From CAZQHK01 sp964593455 (GTDB lineage Bacteria; Muiribacteriota; CAYSPT01), in the NCBI GenBank assembly GCA_964593455.1, contig CAZQHK010000007.1:1-64000 (forward strand): a stretch of 64,000 nt of DNA, read 5' to 3'. Made by a program: the position numbers and the translations under genes. Positions within the stretch are counted from its first letter, which is position 1; every line of letters starts with the position of its first letter. Below, in pieces: positions 44,534-52,814 of this stretch. Under the pieces are notes generated by a model. It was given only the letters and a program-made list of their open reading frames with translations, was not told the DNA's origin and did no database searches.

Positions 44534-45540
44534 TCGAAGGTATATCCCAACGGTTTGGCAATCTTGTTCAACAGATCTTTATCGAAAGAGGTATCCAGGA
44601 GCTTGAGAGCTTCTTCCCGGGTAATCAGCCCTTCCCGGATGTGCTTGCTCATCTCCACGTGGTAATGGGTGTAGTTGAAATATTTCATGGAGTTGTGAAC
44701 AGCCAGGTAGTTCAGGTAGCAGTTGGTCGATTTCTTGGGATAGCTCAGACGAGGATAATCCCAGTCGAGCTCTTCTTTGATGGTCTTGACGTAGGTCTCT
44801 GTTTCGAAGGGAAGAAACCAGTGCGGCGACAGCACGATGCTCTTGTGCCGTTTCTTCGCCTTTTTCAGGACTTCTTCCATGCTCTGTGGAAAATCCTTGT
44901 ATTTCGGGTCTTTCTTGAGGGTTTTTAAAAACTCGATAGTGGCCATCCCCATCGACCGGAACTCCGGCGCGTCGATATTGCAGGCGCACTTCGACATGAC
45001 CGACTGCCTGGTGGACTGCCCCTTCGTCCAGCCGGCGATGATAATCGGTATTTTGAACCGGGCCGCCATCTTAAACGTCAGGTCCATGTACCAGATGGAG
45101 CAGAGATGGCATATGACCGCTTTCGAGCCTGTCTCCAATATTTTTTTAACCAGATCGTGAATATGTGTCGACCGGAAAAAGAGGAAATCAACATCGAGAA
45201 GCTCCACGGCCCGGTTGATGTTGGCCAGGGCGTCTTCCGTCTCGAAACCGTGGTCGAAAGTAAAGGCCAGGGGATTCATCCGGTAACGCTTTTTCATGTA
45301 GTAGAGGGCCGAGGTGCTGTCTTTACCGCCGCTGCACATCACCAGGCAATCGTAATCGCCTTTACCGCGGTGTTTCTCGATAATCTTGATGAAATCGGTC
45401 TCCAGGGCGGCCCGCTGGTAATCACAGGAACGGGACTTGTCAAACTCGACGCAAACGCTGCAAAGTCCGTCCTCGTTCAACCGGATATCGGGTTTGCTTT
45501 CCGGCAAAACACACCGGCTGCAAATCCGTTGTTCTCCCAT
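44530..45540 (-). CDS. PP-loop ATPase with zinc-ribbon-like N-terminus (PP-loop B)
   Basis: 336 aa. The first ~30 residues carry CSRCVLPESKPDIRL and LCSVCVEFD, two CxxC pairs. The ATP-binding PP-loop is VMCSGGKDSTSALYYMKK. Mid-protein are CHLCSIWYMDL and KCACNID, more Cys pairs that could carry sulfur or a metal. The layout resembles PP-loop enzymes that adenylate and then amidate or thiolate a substrate (N-acetyl-sugar amidotransferase and TtcA-like families). The operon context of desulfurases and a TusA-like carrier favours thiolation. The substrate is unknown. Confidence 0.85.
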   Translation of the reverse strand: MGEQRICSRCVLPESKPDIRLNEDGLCSVCVEFDKSRSCDYQRAALETDFIKIIEKHRGKGDYDCLVMCSGGKDSTSALYYMKKRYRMNPLAFTFDHGFETEDALANINRAVELLDVDFLFFRSTHIHDLVKKILETGSKAVICHLCSIWYMDLTFKMAARFKIPIIIAGWTKGQSTRQSVMSKCACNIDAPEFRSMGMATIEFLKTLKKDPKYKDFPQSMEEVLKKAKKRHKSIVLSPHWFLPFETETYVKTIKEELDWDYPRLSYPKKSTNCYLNYLAVHNSMKYFNYTHYHVEMSKHIREGLITREEALKLLDTSFDKDLLNKIAKPLGYTFE

Positions 45541-45786
45541 TTAATCGTCACCTCGCTTAACCAGGAGTTTCCAGCGGTCCTGCTGCTTCGTACTGGCCAG
45601 GATCGTGTGTCCCTCGTCTTTCAGCTCCGGAGGAACATTCTCCTTGGGCTCACCGTCATCGATGATAATTTCCAGGACCTCTCCCGGGTCCATCCATTCG
45701 AGTTTCAACAAGACCCGCGCCGTGTTCTGTGGACAAGGGACACCGGCAAGGTCGAGCGTTTCTACGGGTTCAGGCAGTTTTCCCAC
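45541..45786 (-). CDS. TusA-like sulfur carrier protein
   Basis: 81 aa, GTG start at 45786 behind GGGAG, overlapping the end of the desulfurase gene by 17 bases. It contains ETLDLAGVPCPQNTARVLLK, the CPxP-type motif of TusA/SirA, here CPQN with the conserved persulfide-carrying Cys. It would accept sulfane sulfur from the desulfurase and deliver it to a PP-loop enzyme. The gene is immediately followed by PP-loop B. Confidence 0.88.
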   Translation of the reverse strand: MGKLPEPVETLDLAGVPCPQNTARVLLKLEWMDPGEVLEIIIDDGEPKENVPPELKDEGHTILASTKQQDRWKLLVKRGDD

Positions 45787-46936
45787 TGTTCTCCCTTTCC
45801 TCAGCCACGATGCGAGCGATAGCTTTGACCGCCGTATCTATTTCTTCCCTGGTTGTCCATTTGCTCAAGCTCAGCCGCACTGCCCCGTGGGCCTCCTCCA
45901 CCGTGCGGCCGATAGCGGTCAACACGGTGCTGGGAGTCAAAGTAGTCGAAGAACAGGCTGATCCGGTGGACACGTATATGCCGATCCGGTTCAACCCCTC
46001 GGCCAGAAGCTTGCCTGCAACTCCCTGGAAAATTACATTTATATTGTGGCAAAGGCGGTATCTTCCAGGACCGTTGAGCAAAACGTTCCCCACGACGGTT
46101 TCCAGTTCTTTGATACAGTAATCACGCAAACCTTTCATTCGATACGCGGTTTGTCCGCAGACGATCTCCACCGCCCGGCCAAATCCGACAATGCCGACTG
46201 CGTTGCTGGTGCCCGACCGGAAACCTCCCTCGTGTTCTCCTCCATGCAGGAGCGGCACCAGCGAAATCCCTTTCCGCATGTAGAGCGCTCCCACCCCCTG
46301 GGGCCCGTGGATCTTGTGGGAGTTCAGCGTAACAAGGTCGATATTTTGATTGTCGACATCGAGAATTGTCTTGGTGAAGCTCTGACACGCGTCCACGTGG
46401 AAAAGGACATTTCGCTTCCGGCACAGGGTCCCTATCTCTCCGATATGCTGGATCGTTCCGATCTCGTTGTTGCCGTGTATGATGGAGACGAGAATAGTAT
46501 CATCACGCAGGTTGCGTTCAACCTCGAGCGGGTCCACGAATCCTTCCCCATCCACCGGCAGGCGGGTAATCTCGAATCCCAAACTCTCGAGCCACGAGGC
46601 CGGTTCGGATACGCTGGGATGTTCCACCGCAGAAATAATGATGTGCCCGTTGTGCGATTGGTGTGAAAACGCCAGTCCTTTCAAAACCAGGTTGTTTGAT
46701 TCTGTCCCACCCGAGGTGAAAATTATTTCATCCGGGCCGGCACCCAGGGAGCCGGCGATGATCATCCGGGCCCGCTCGACGGCTTTAGCGGCACCCAGTC
46801 CGGGCCGGTGCAACGCCGAGGCGTTTCCAAGACCGCTTTCCCGGTACCGCTGCATGGCCAGAGATACTTCCGGATCGAGGCGGGTCGTGGCCGCGTTGTC
46901 CAGGTAAATATCATATTGTGTTTTATCTCTGCTCAC
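45770..46936 (-). CDS. Cysteine desulfurase (NifS/IscS-like)
   Basis: 388 aa PLP enzyme. Signatures: YLDNAATTRLDPEV, FTSGGTESNNLVLKG, HVDACQSF, the PLP lysine in LNSHKIHGPQGVG, and the catalytic Cys loop STGSACSSTTLTPS. It releases sulfur from cysteine as a persulfide. A second desulfurase gene lies directly upstream, an unusual doubling. It probably feeds the TusA-like protein encoded next. Confidence 0.93.
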   Translation of the reverse strand: MSRDKTQYDIYLDNAATTRLDPEVSLAMQRYRESGLGNASALHRPGLGAAKAVERARMIIAGSLGAGPDEIIFTSGGTESNNLVLKGLAFSHQSHNGHIIISAVEHPSVSEPASWLESLGFEITRLPVDGEGFVDPLEVERNLRDDTILVSIIHGNNEIGTIQHIGEIGTLCRKRNVLFHVDACQSFTKTILDVDNQNIDLVTLNSHKIHGPQGVGALYMRKGISLVPLLHGGEHEGGFRSGTSNAVGIVGFGRAVEIVCGQTAYRMKGLRDYCIKELETVVGNVLLNGPGRYRLCHNINVIFQGVAGKLLAEGLNRIGIYVSTGSACSSTTLTPSTVLTAIGRTVEEAHGAVRLSLSKWTTREEIDTAVKAIARIVAEERENSGKTA

Positions 46937-46948
46937 ATCGTATCTCCG

Positions 46949-48166
46949 CTAAAAATAGCTGGCCATGTCCTTGATGGTCTGAACGAAAAGTTCCGCTTCC
47001 TCACCGGTGTTGTACGCATACAATGAAGCTCGCAGGGTCGGACCCAGCTCCTGTTTATGATACCAGGAATGGCAGCAGTGGACCCCGCTTCTGGTCATGA
47101 TACTTTTGGTGCTGTCAAGCAGTATCGAAAGCTCGCCGCAGTCCATGCCCTCGACGGAAAAATTAACGATCCCCGCCCGATCTTCCGGCGCCGGCGGTCC
47201 AATCAGTCTGATCCTTGGAAGTGCTATGATTCCCTCAGTGATGATCCTGTTGAGCTTTACCAGGTGGCGGTGCACCTTTTCAATCCCCAGGTCGGTCAGG
47301 TATCTAAGCGCGGCTTGTGCCCCCATGGCGCCGGCATAGTTTTGCAGACCGGCTTCGAAGCGCTCCGGACCGGCGGAAAATACGCACGAATGATATTCGA
47401 CGTCATGGACCGTCTCGCCGCCCACCAGGAACGGATCCAGGTCTTCCATGATATCTTCCTTCACGTACAGCGCGCCCATACCGGTGGGACCCAGGATCTT
47501 GTGAAACGAGAAGGTGAGAAAGTCAACGTCGAGTTCCCTGACGTTCAAAACGTGATGCGATGCGCTTTGAGCGCAGTCCAGGAGGACTTTTGCACTGTAA
47601 CGGTGCGCCAGTCCGATAATCTCGGCGGCCCGAATCGTGTGTCCGGTCACGTGGGAGGTGTGAACCATGCTGACCAGTTTCACTCCCTGTTTAAGCTTGC
47701 TCTCCAGGAGTTCCAAATCGAGAGAAAAGTCGTCTTGAAACGGTACGATAGTATGGACGATACCTCGTTTTTGCACCAGCTGCTGCCAGGGCAGGAGATT
47801 GGAGTTGTGCTCCATATCGGTGGTTAGCACCACGTCGCCTTTTGAGAGCTTGAACGAGTTGGCTACCAGGTTTATCCCTTCGGTGGTGTTACGGGTGAAA
47901 ATAAGCTCTTCAGCTGAACCCGCGCCGATGAAATCGGCGGTTGCTTTCCTGGCCTGATTATAACGCTGGGTGGTGCGCTCGCCGAAAGCGTGGACCGCCC
48001 GGTTGTGGCAACTCGGATGCTTGAAATAATACTCGTTCATAGCTTCCACTACCTGGCGCGGCTTGAGAGTCATACAGGCATTGTCGAAGTAAACCGGCGC
48101 CCGGCCTTTGACCTGCTGTTCCAGGGATGGAAAATCCTTCCTTACGGCCTCGACATCAAAGGGCAT
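46949..48166 (-). CDS. Cysteine desulfurase (SufS/CsdA-like)
   Basis: 405 aa aminotransferase class V. Signatures: VYFDNACMTLKPRQVVEAMN, FTRNTTEGINLVANS, DCAQSASHHVLNV, the PLP lysine in TFSFHKILGPTGMGALY and the Cys region MTRSGVHCCHSWYH, typical of SufS-type group II desulfurases. It has a vicinal CysCys at the active site. The adjacent NifS-like gene is 12 bases downstream. Why the operon carries one enzyme of each type is not clear. Confidence 0.92.
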   Translation of the reverse strand: MPFDVEAVRKDFPSLEQQVKGRAPVYFDNACMTLKPRQVVEAMNEYYFKHPSCHNRAVHAFGERTTQRYNQARKATADFIGAGSAEELIFTRNTTEGINLVANSFKLSKGDVVLTTDMEHNSNLLPWQQLVQKRGIVHTIVPFQDDFSLDLELLESKLKQGVKLVSMVHTSHVTGHTIRAAEIIGLAHRYSAKVLLDCAQSASHHVLNVRELDVDFLTFSFHKILGPTGMGALYVKEDIMEDLDPFLVGGETVHDVEYHSCVFSAGPERFEAGLQNYAGAMGAQAALRYLTDLGIEKVHRHLVKLNRIITEGIIALPRIRLIGPPAPEDRAGIVNFSVEGMDCGELSILLDSTKSIMTRSGVHCCHSWYHKQELGPTLRASLYAYNTGEEAELFVQTIKDMASYF

Positions 48167-48170
48167 TTCC

Positions 48171-48548
48171 TCAACTCCACACGGTGACGATCATGGTTGT
48201 TAGCACTCCGATGATAACACTCCACAAGCTCATGAGTACAGCCAGGTTGAACCAACGGTAGATGAAACCGGAGAACCGCGGGGACAAACCGAAGAATATT
48301 CCGGCCAGAGAGCAGCGCAGCCGGGGAATGAGAGGAGAAGACTGGATCAGTTTCCAGTTGGCGGAGTTGATCACGATTATCCGGCCGGCCAGCCGGCGTC
48401 CGCCGGCACTGACCAGGCACCCGGGCGCCACCAGGGTCAGAGCCAGGCAACCAAGTGCCAAAAGCGGCACCGAAAGCGTCATGAGCCCGAAAACGGTAGT
48501 CCGTTCCGTGTTGAAATCCGCTCCGCAACAACCTGTTTCGCCAAACAT
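48171..48548 (-). CDS. Small membrane protein with N-terminal CC motif
   Basis: 125 aa. It begins MFGETGCCGADFNTERTTVF. Two or three hydrophobic helices follow (LMTLSVPLLALGCLALTLV; the C-terminal LAVLMSLWSVIIGVLTTMIV). The vicinal Cys pair near the start could bind a thiophilic metal or carry sulfur. It lies between PP-loop A and the SufS-like gene with gaps of 2 and 4 bases, so it is co-translated with them. No family recognised. Confidence 0.75.
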   Translation of the reverse strand: MFGETGCCGADFNTERTTVFGLMTLSVPLLALGCLALTLVAPGCLVSAGGRRLAGRIIVINSANWKLIQSSPLIPRLRCSLAGIFFGLSPRFSGFIYRWFNLAVLMSLWSVIIGVLTTMIVTVWS

Positions 48549-48550
48549 GT

Positions 48551-49432
48551 CTATCGGTCTTCCTTCAGTCTGGCCAGTTTACTCTTTTTTTTGCCGGGTT
48601 TATCCAGTTCATCGGCGAACTGGTGCAGCAGTTCGGTAAAGCGTTCAATCTTGCCTTTGTAAAATGTATAGACGGCTTCTTCGTACTCCTCGTAAGAGCG
48701 GTTAGAGAGAAACCACCAGTGGACGAAGATATTGGAAAGGATAAACTGGAAGCACCGGGGCTGCATTTGCCGGTCGAGCTTGGTTCCTTTGACGTTTACC
48801 GAGGGCATCAAGCCCATCCGGTACAGCTGGTAGCCGGTGGTCTTTTGTTCCTGCTCAGCACGTTCGTCATCCGTATCCTGTTGTCCGGTCGTAATCTTCT
48901 CCAGGTTAAGCCGGTCGGTAAAATCAATGTTCTGCGGGCCTTCGTATTTGAATACCGGCGTGTCATACGTAATTCCGACACTGGCATACATCTTCATTGT
49001 CTCTCCGACCACCCTGGCCATCTGGGCGGGAAACAGGTGCATTCCCTTGTTGGCTCCGTCGGCTAAATTGCCCACCCCGTGCTCCAGGCAGTACATGGCG
49101 GCCCTGACATGCATGGCCAGTTTACATAGACCGCAGGTCGAGAGCAGCATGAACCCGTACCGGGCCAGGTTTCTCAGGTACCGTTCATAGGTGACATGTT
49201 TAAAAATCCGGTCATACTTGATGATCTGGTGATCGAACTTATCCTCGCCGAATTTCTGCGAGAGTTTGGCAAAGTTTCGCCTGGTGTTCTCGGTGGAGAA
49301 GAAGCTGAACCGGTGAAAGGTGACCAGGTGGACTTTCTCGAACTGTTCGGCTGACAGGGCGGCAGTCAGCGTGGAATCGGTCCCGCCGGAAAAGAGGACC
49401 ACCACTTCATCGCTCTTGTTATTACCGGTCAT
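48551..49432 (-). CDS. PP-loop ATPase (PP-loop A)
   Basis: A ~293-aa protein with the N-terminal PP-loop VVVLFSGGTDSTLTAAL, related to ExsB/QueC and asparagine-synthetase-like ATP pyrophosphatases. A CxxC motif (STCGLCKLAMH) sits mid-protein, and ADGANKGMHLFPAQMARVVG follows. The C-terminal half is helical and aromatic-rich. Start ATG 49432; a longer frame to 49456 lacks a better ribosome site. Together with PP-loop B and the desulfurases it suggests ATP-driven sulfur insertion, but the substrate is unknown. Confidence 0.82.
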   Translation of the reverse strand: MTGNNKSDEVVVLFSGGTDSTLTAALSAEQFEKVHLVTFHRFSFFSTENTRRNFAKLSQKFGEDKFDHQIIKYDRIFKHVTYERYLRNLARYGFMLLSTCGLCKLAMHVRAAMYCLEHGVGNLADGANKGMHLFPAQMARVVGETMKMYASVGITYDTPVFKYEGPQNIDFTDRLNLEKITTGQQDTDDERAEQEQKTTGYQLYRMGLMPSVNVKGTKLDRQMQPRCFQFILSNIFVHWWFLSNRSYEEYEEAVYTFYKGKIERFTELLHQFADELDKPGKKKSKLARLKEDR

Positions 49433-49628
49433 TATTCCCGCTGTCCTTCCCGGCACCGGCCTTATCGAGCTCTTTGATGATGAATTTCAAGATGGCAAAG
49501 TAATTGAAGTAGATGAACTGGGTTATCCAGCCGAGCACCTCGCTGAATAGGCATCGAAGACGGTTAGGCAGCAAAACACCGATGGAGCAGATGAAAAAAG
49601 CCATGGTTTTCCTGATCATTCCGCCCAC
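49422..49628 (-). CDS. Small membrane protein at the head of the sulfur-transfer operon
   Basis: A ~65-68-aa hydrophobic protein (MAFFICSIGVLLPNRLRCLF, WITQFIYFNYFAILKFIIKE) with a charged C-terminal end. It overlaps PP-loop A by 11 bases. GTG 49628 and ATG 49619 are both possible starts; neither has a strong ribosome site. Function unknown. Confidence 0.6.
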   Translation of the reverse strand: MGGMIRKTMAFFICSIGVLLPNRLRCLFSEVLGWITQFIYFNYFAILKFIIKELDKAGAGKDSGNNDR

Positions 49629-49827
49629 AATTGCATCCTGTCCTCTCTTATGTACTGTAAAGTCGCTTTTTAGCCAGCTTATTATAACGCATCATATGAA
49701 TTGTAAGTTTCTTTTCTTAACATTTATATAGTCGTGAGTGATGAATTTTTCAGACTAGAAGTGTTGAGGGGGTTTCCGGTAAAATAGAGAAAAAGGGGAA
49801 ACCGGGAAACTGGAGGATGAGAGAACC
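49629..49827. promoter_or_regulatory. Divergent promoter region
   Basis: Between the leftward sulfur-transfer operon and the rightward substrate-binding-like gene. For the leftward operon a TATAAT -10 box lies at 49681-49686 on the minus strand; the matching -35 is weak. The rightward gene has GGAGG before its ATG. Nothing else is evident. Confidence 0.4.
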
Positions 49828-50517
49828 ATGCCTGATACGCCTTTAATCGTTTACGCCGCCGGGGGCGTGGCGCCGCCGCTCGTAAAATGCGCCGACCTCT
49901 ATTTTGATAAGACGGGTGTTCGAGCCAGGATCGCGTCCGGGAAACCAGAGGACCTGTTGCGGGATATCGAGGATATGGGAATCGGCGACCTGATCTCCCT
50001 GGGAGCCGAATACTTCATGGACGTTCTCGAAAGCAAAGGGCTCGTGGACAGAGATTCCCGGGTCTCTCTGGGGACCAGGACGGCAACGATACTGGTGGGT
50101 CAGGGAAACCCGAAAGATATCCGCTCCCTGGAAGATCTGGCCCGGGACGATGTCACCGTGGGAGTAGCCACCGCCGGATGCCTGCTCGGCGCCTGGGAGG
50201 ATATTGCCGCCAAGGCCGAACTCACTACCGTTATAAGGAAACGCATCATGCGCTTCGCCGACAGCTGCGGGCATCTTATCCGCGAGTTGAACACGGACAC
50301 CGTCGACGCCATCATCGGCTGGACTTCGTTCAGACATTTCAGCCCCGGCAAGTTCGAGTGTGTGCCGCTTCCCGGTGATTTAGCCATCAAGCGAAGTAAT
50401 GCCCTGGGGCGGCTAACGATCTCCCGGCAACCGGAAGAAGCCGACCGGTTCACGTCTTTTCTCATGGGAGCTGAAGCCGGCGAAATCTTTGCGGCCATGG
50501 AGTGGTACCGAGGTTAA
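49828..50517 (+). CDS. ModA-like periplasmic-binding-fold protein without signal peptide
   Basis: 229 aa. The sequence follows the type II periplasmic binding fold of molybdate/tungstate-type proteins: LIVYAAGGVAPPLVKCADLY at the first strand, GDLISLGAEYFMDVLESKGL, TILVGQGNPKDIRSLEDLAR at the domain crossover and VGVATAGCLLGAWEDIAAKA in the second lobe. No export signal precedes the fold, so it is probably cytoplasmic. A lone cytoplasmic binding protein may act as a sensor or ligand buffer. It lies between the sulfur-transfer operon and the hgcAB operon. Confidence 0.8.
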   Translation: MPDTPLIVYAAGGVAPPLVKCADLYFDKTGVRARIASGKPEDLLRDIEDMGIGDLISLGAEYFMDVLESKGLVDRDSRVSLGTRTATILVGQGNPKDIRSLEDLARDDVTVGVATAGCLLGAWEDIAAKAELTTVIRKRIMRFADSCGHLIRELNTDTVDAIIGWTSFRHFSPGKFECVPLPGDLAIKRSNALGRLTISRQPEEADRFTSFLMGAEAGEIFAAMEWYRG

Positions 50518-50528
50518 CCCCGGCCCTT

Positions 50529-51215
50529 TTACCGGCAGGCGTCTACAAACGCGGTGAACAGCGTCTCCCGGTGACTACCGTCGTCCATTCGTTCCGGGTG
50601 CCATTGGACGCCGAGGATGAAACGGTCATCGGTTGACTCGATAGCCTCCACGGTGCCGTCTTTTGCCACCGCCGAGACCCGGAGGATATTGCCTATATCA
50701 GCCTGATCGATAGCTTGATGATGAAATGAGTTAACCCTGAACGGCCCACTGCCGAAGACATGGGAGAGAATGGTGTCGTCCTCAATCACAACCTGGTGGT
50801 AGTGCCCGTCCGTGTGAATGGCGGCAGTGTCCAGGTGCTGGATGATCTTTCCTCCCGTGACAATGTTCAGAAGCTGGCAGCCGGCGCAGATTCCAAATAC
50901 CGGTATGTTTGAAGCAAGCACAAGCCGGGTCAGTTGAAGGTCGGATAGCACCCGGTCCGGGTGGATGAGCCTGATCAGCGGATGCGGCGGTTCATCGAAC
51001 AAGTCGGGCGGATAGTCTTTGCCTCCGGTGAAAAGGAAGCCGTCCATTTGGGCCAGATAGATTTCGAGAATATCCGTTCTGCTGCTACAGGGAACCGGCA
51101 GTGGCAGGCCACCGGCTTCAATGATGGCGTTGGCGTACTCGGGGTAAAAACTATAGACGAGGTTGCCGTCGAATGTTCTGATATTCATGTTGAGCCCGAT
51201 GACCGGCCGTGTCAT
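50529..51215 (-). CDS. Class-I glutamine amidotransferase-like (peptidase C26) protein
   Basis: A 228-aa protein with the GATase/PuuD-like core: FLFTGGKDYPPDLF, nucleophile elbow PVFGICAGCQLLN with the catalytic Cys, and VQWHPERM with the catalytic His-Glu. The family hydrolyses gamma-glutamyl bonds. ATG 51215 overlaps the hgcB stop as ATGA, so it is translated with hgcB; a GTG six bases upstream is less likely. A role in mercury or corrinoid metabolism is not known; co-translation is the only evidence for a link. Confidence 0.88.
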   Translation of the reverse strand: MTRPVIGLNMNIRTFDGNLVYSFYPEYANAIIEAGGLPLPVPCSSRTDILEIYLAQMDGFLFTGGKDYPPDLFDEPPHPLIRLIHPDRVLSDLQLTRLVLASNIPVFGICAGCQLLNIVTGGKIIQHLDTAAIHTDGHYHQVVIEDDTILSHVFGSGPFRVNSFHHQAIDQADIGNILRVSAVAKDGTVEAIESTDDRFILGVQWHPERMDDGSHRETLFTAFVDACR

Positions 51216-51523
51216 TGGCACTTCGTTTCATCAAAATCCGAGGAATAGGAACAGCAACAGTTCTGGTTGGAACCTCGCAGCCGCTCGAGAATGATGGCGT
51301 ATGCGCATCCAACCCCGGTCCTGACACTGACGGCCGCCACCGGGCAGTTCCGGGCGCAGGCCCCGCACTCCATGCATGCATCGAGATCACCTACAGCCGC
51401 TTTTCCCTCTGTCATGACGAAAACCCCGTGCGGGCACACCACGGCACACATTCCACACCCGACACAAATCTCGGTGTCCATTTGGAGGGTAACCACGTTT
51501 TTGAGATATTTCAACGAGTTCAT
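51212..51523 (-). CDS. hgcB: HgcB, ferredoxin of mercury methylation
   Basis: 103-aa 2[4Fe-4S] protein. The first cluster motif is CVGCGMCAVVCP; the second is CMECGACARNCPVAAVSV, where CMECGAC is diagnostic for HgcB. The C-terminal end NCCCSYSSDFDETKC carries adjacent cysteines, another HgcB feature proposed to bind Hg(II) or interact with HgcA. HgcB reduces the corrinoid of HgcA for turnover. It starts 26 bases after hgcA on the same strand. Confidence 0.96.
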   Translation of the reverse strand: MNSLKYLKNVVTLQMDTEICVGCGMCAVVCPHGVFVMTEGKAAVGDLDACMECGACARNCPVAAVSVRTGVGCAYAIILERLRGSNQNCCCSYSSDFDETKCQ

Positions 51524-51549
51524 TGACCCGATACCTAACTCCTTTTATT

Positions 51550-52590
51550 TTACATGAAAACGCTCCATAAAAGGAGAATTATACCGGCCACAGTCCCGGT
51601 AATCTGCAGGGGGACGGCGATCTTCATCTCCTTTATCACTCCTGATAACGATGTATAGGTAGAGGAACCGGTAAAGTTCATGGTCAGAAAAGACGCTGCC
51701 GCGACGGTCAACAAGTACCAGGCGGCTATCTCCGGAACCGTATCTCCCGCTGCCCCGCTAAAAAAAACAGCCAGGAAGGCCAGCGTTCCGGCAGTGACAC
51801 CCTTCATGGAAAAACTCCGGCCGGGCAGCCAGGGAAGAAGAACCGGTCCCAAAACGATTCCTCCCAGGTAACCCGCAACCAGGTTCAAACAGTATCGCTC
51901 CCACACCGCCGCCAGCGCTTCTAGAGATTGACCGTCGGTTCTGAACCAAGCCGCCGGGATGAGAATAATACAAGCAGACAAGAGGTATTTCAGTCCTCCA
52001 ACCAGCTCGGTGGGAATCAAAACCAGTCGGTCCGGCAAGGTAAAGGTGACCCGTCGCATGGCCGGCGTGGCACTCATATCGTTTACCAGAAATTCCGGCA
52101 GGTCTTTTGCCCGCACCGGTCCGTAGACCACCGAGAAACCGGTTCGTTTTTTGACCTCGTGAGCCGCCACGCCTGTGGCGCCGAGTTGGGGAACGATTAT
52201 ACTGCGATGATCCACAATCTCTGAGAGTCTGGTATCCTCTATCCTGCGCACCAGCTCATCGGTTCCGAAAGTCCCCTTCCCCGCCGCGCACCAGACATTG
52301 ACGCTTTTTGTGTCCAGCACCAGTATCCAGGCATCGATTGTATTCAGGCGACATCTCAAGGAGTCGAAACTCAGTTTGTAGTTGGCTGTAACCAGAACGA
52401 CTGATGACGGAGCCGGTTCGCCCACGGCGTAGAGGCCGGGCTCGACCCGGTAGTTCATCCGGCCGAAAGAAAACCTGACCTTCAGCGTTCCGGCCCAGTC
52501 CTGCCAATCCAACGATGTAGACACCCGGGGGACCTCTCCCGCCGACGTATCCACGGAGCCTGTAATGTATGTTAACTCATCAGTTTCCAT
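51550..52590 (-). CDS. hgcA: HgcA, corrinoid protein of mercury methylation
   Basis: 346 aa. The N-terminal corrinoid-binding domain contains VLVTANYKLSFDSLR and the cap-helix motif NVWCAAGKGTFGT; Cys101 of the latter is the expected cobalt ligand. TDELVRRIEDTRLSEIVDHR follows. The C-terminal part has about five membrane helices (LKYLLSACIILIPAAWF, VTAGTLAFLAVFFSGAAG, TGTVAGIILLLWSVFM). HgcA transfers a methyl group to Hg(II), forming methylmercury, with HgcB. Length, motif and gene order all match authenticated hgcA. The start codon ATG 52590 has only a weak ribosome site. Confidence 0.97.
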   Translation of the reverse strand: METDELTYITGSVDTSAGEVPRVSTSLDWQDWAGTLKVRFSFGRMNYRVEPGLYAVGEPAPSSVVLVTANYKLSFDSLRCRLNTIDAWILVLDTKSVNVWCAAGKGTFGTDELVRRIEDTRLSEIVDHRSIIVPQLGATGVAAHEVKKRTGFSVVYGPVRAKDLPEFLVNDMSATPAMRRVTFTLPDRLVLIPTELVGGLKYLLSACIILIPAAWFRTDGQSLEALAAVWERYCLNLVAGYLGGIVLGPVLLPWLPGRSFSMKGVTAGTLAFLAVFFSGAAGDTVPEIAAWYLLTVAAASFLTMNFTGSSTYTSLSGVIKEMKIAVPLQITGTVAGIILLLWSVFM

Positions 52591-52686
52591 CTACATCAAG
52601 ACGCTTACTTCAGGCTGGTCTTTAACCGGATTTAACACATTTTTAGTTCTCATTACAATCGATCAGTATACCGTAAACCGCTTTTC

Positions 52687-52705
52687 AACCCGAATAATTC
52701 ACGAG
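52687..52705 (+). repeat. Short dispersed repeat (family 2), partial copy
   Basis: AACCCGAATAATTCACGAG, matching the start of the copies at 37075 and, inverted, 38921-38967. Confidence 0.55.
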
Positions 52706-52814
52706 TGCTTTATGTCTGTTTAACGAAATCTTTGCCTTTTTTAAGATTTCTGATCATCCATTTTAGAGTCTTAGAAATTATTGAGAATGAGAATGAGAAA
52801 GATTCCACTACAAT

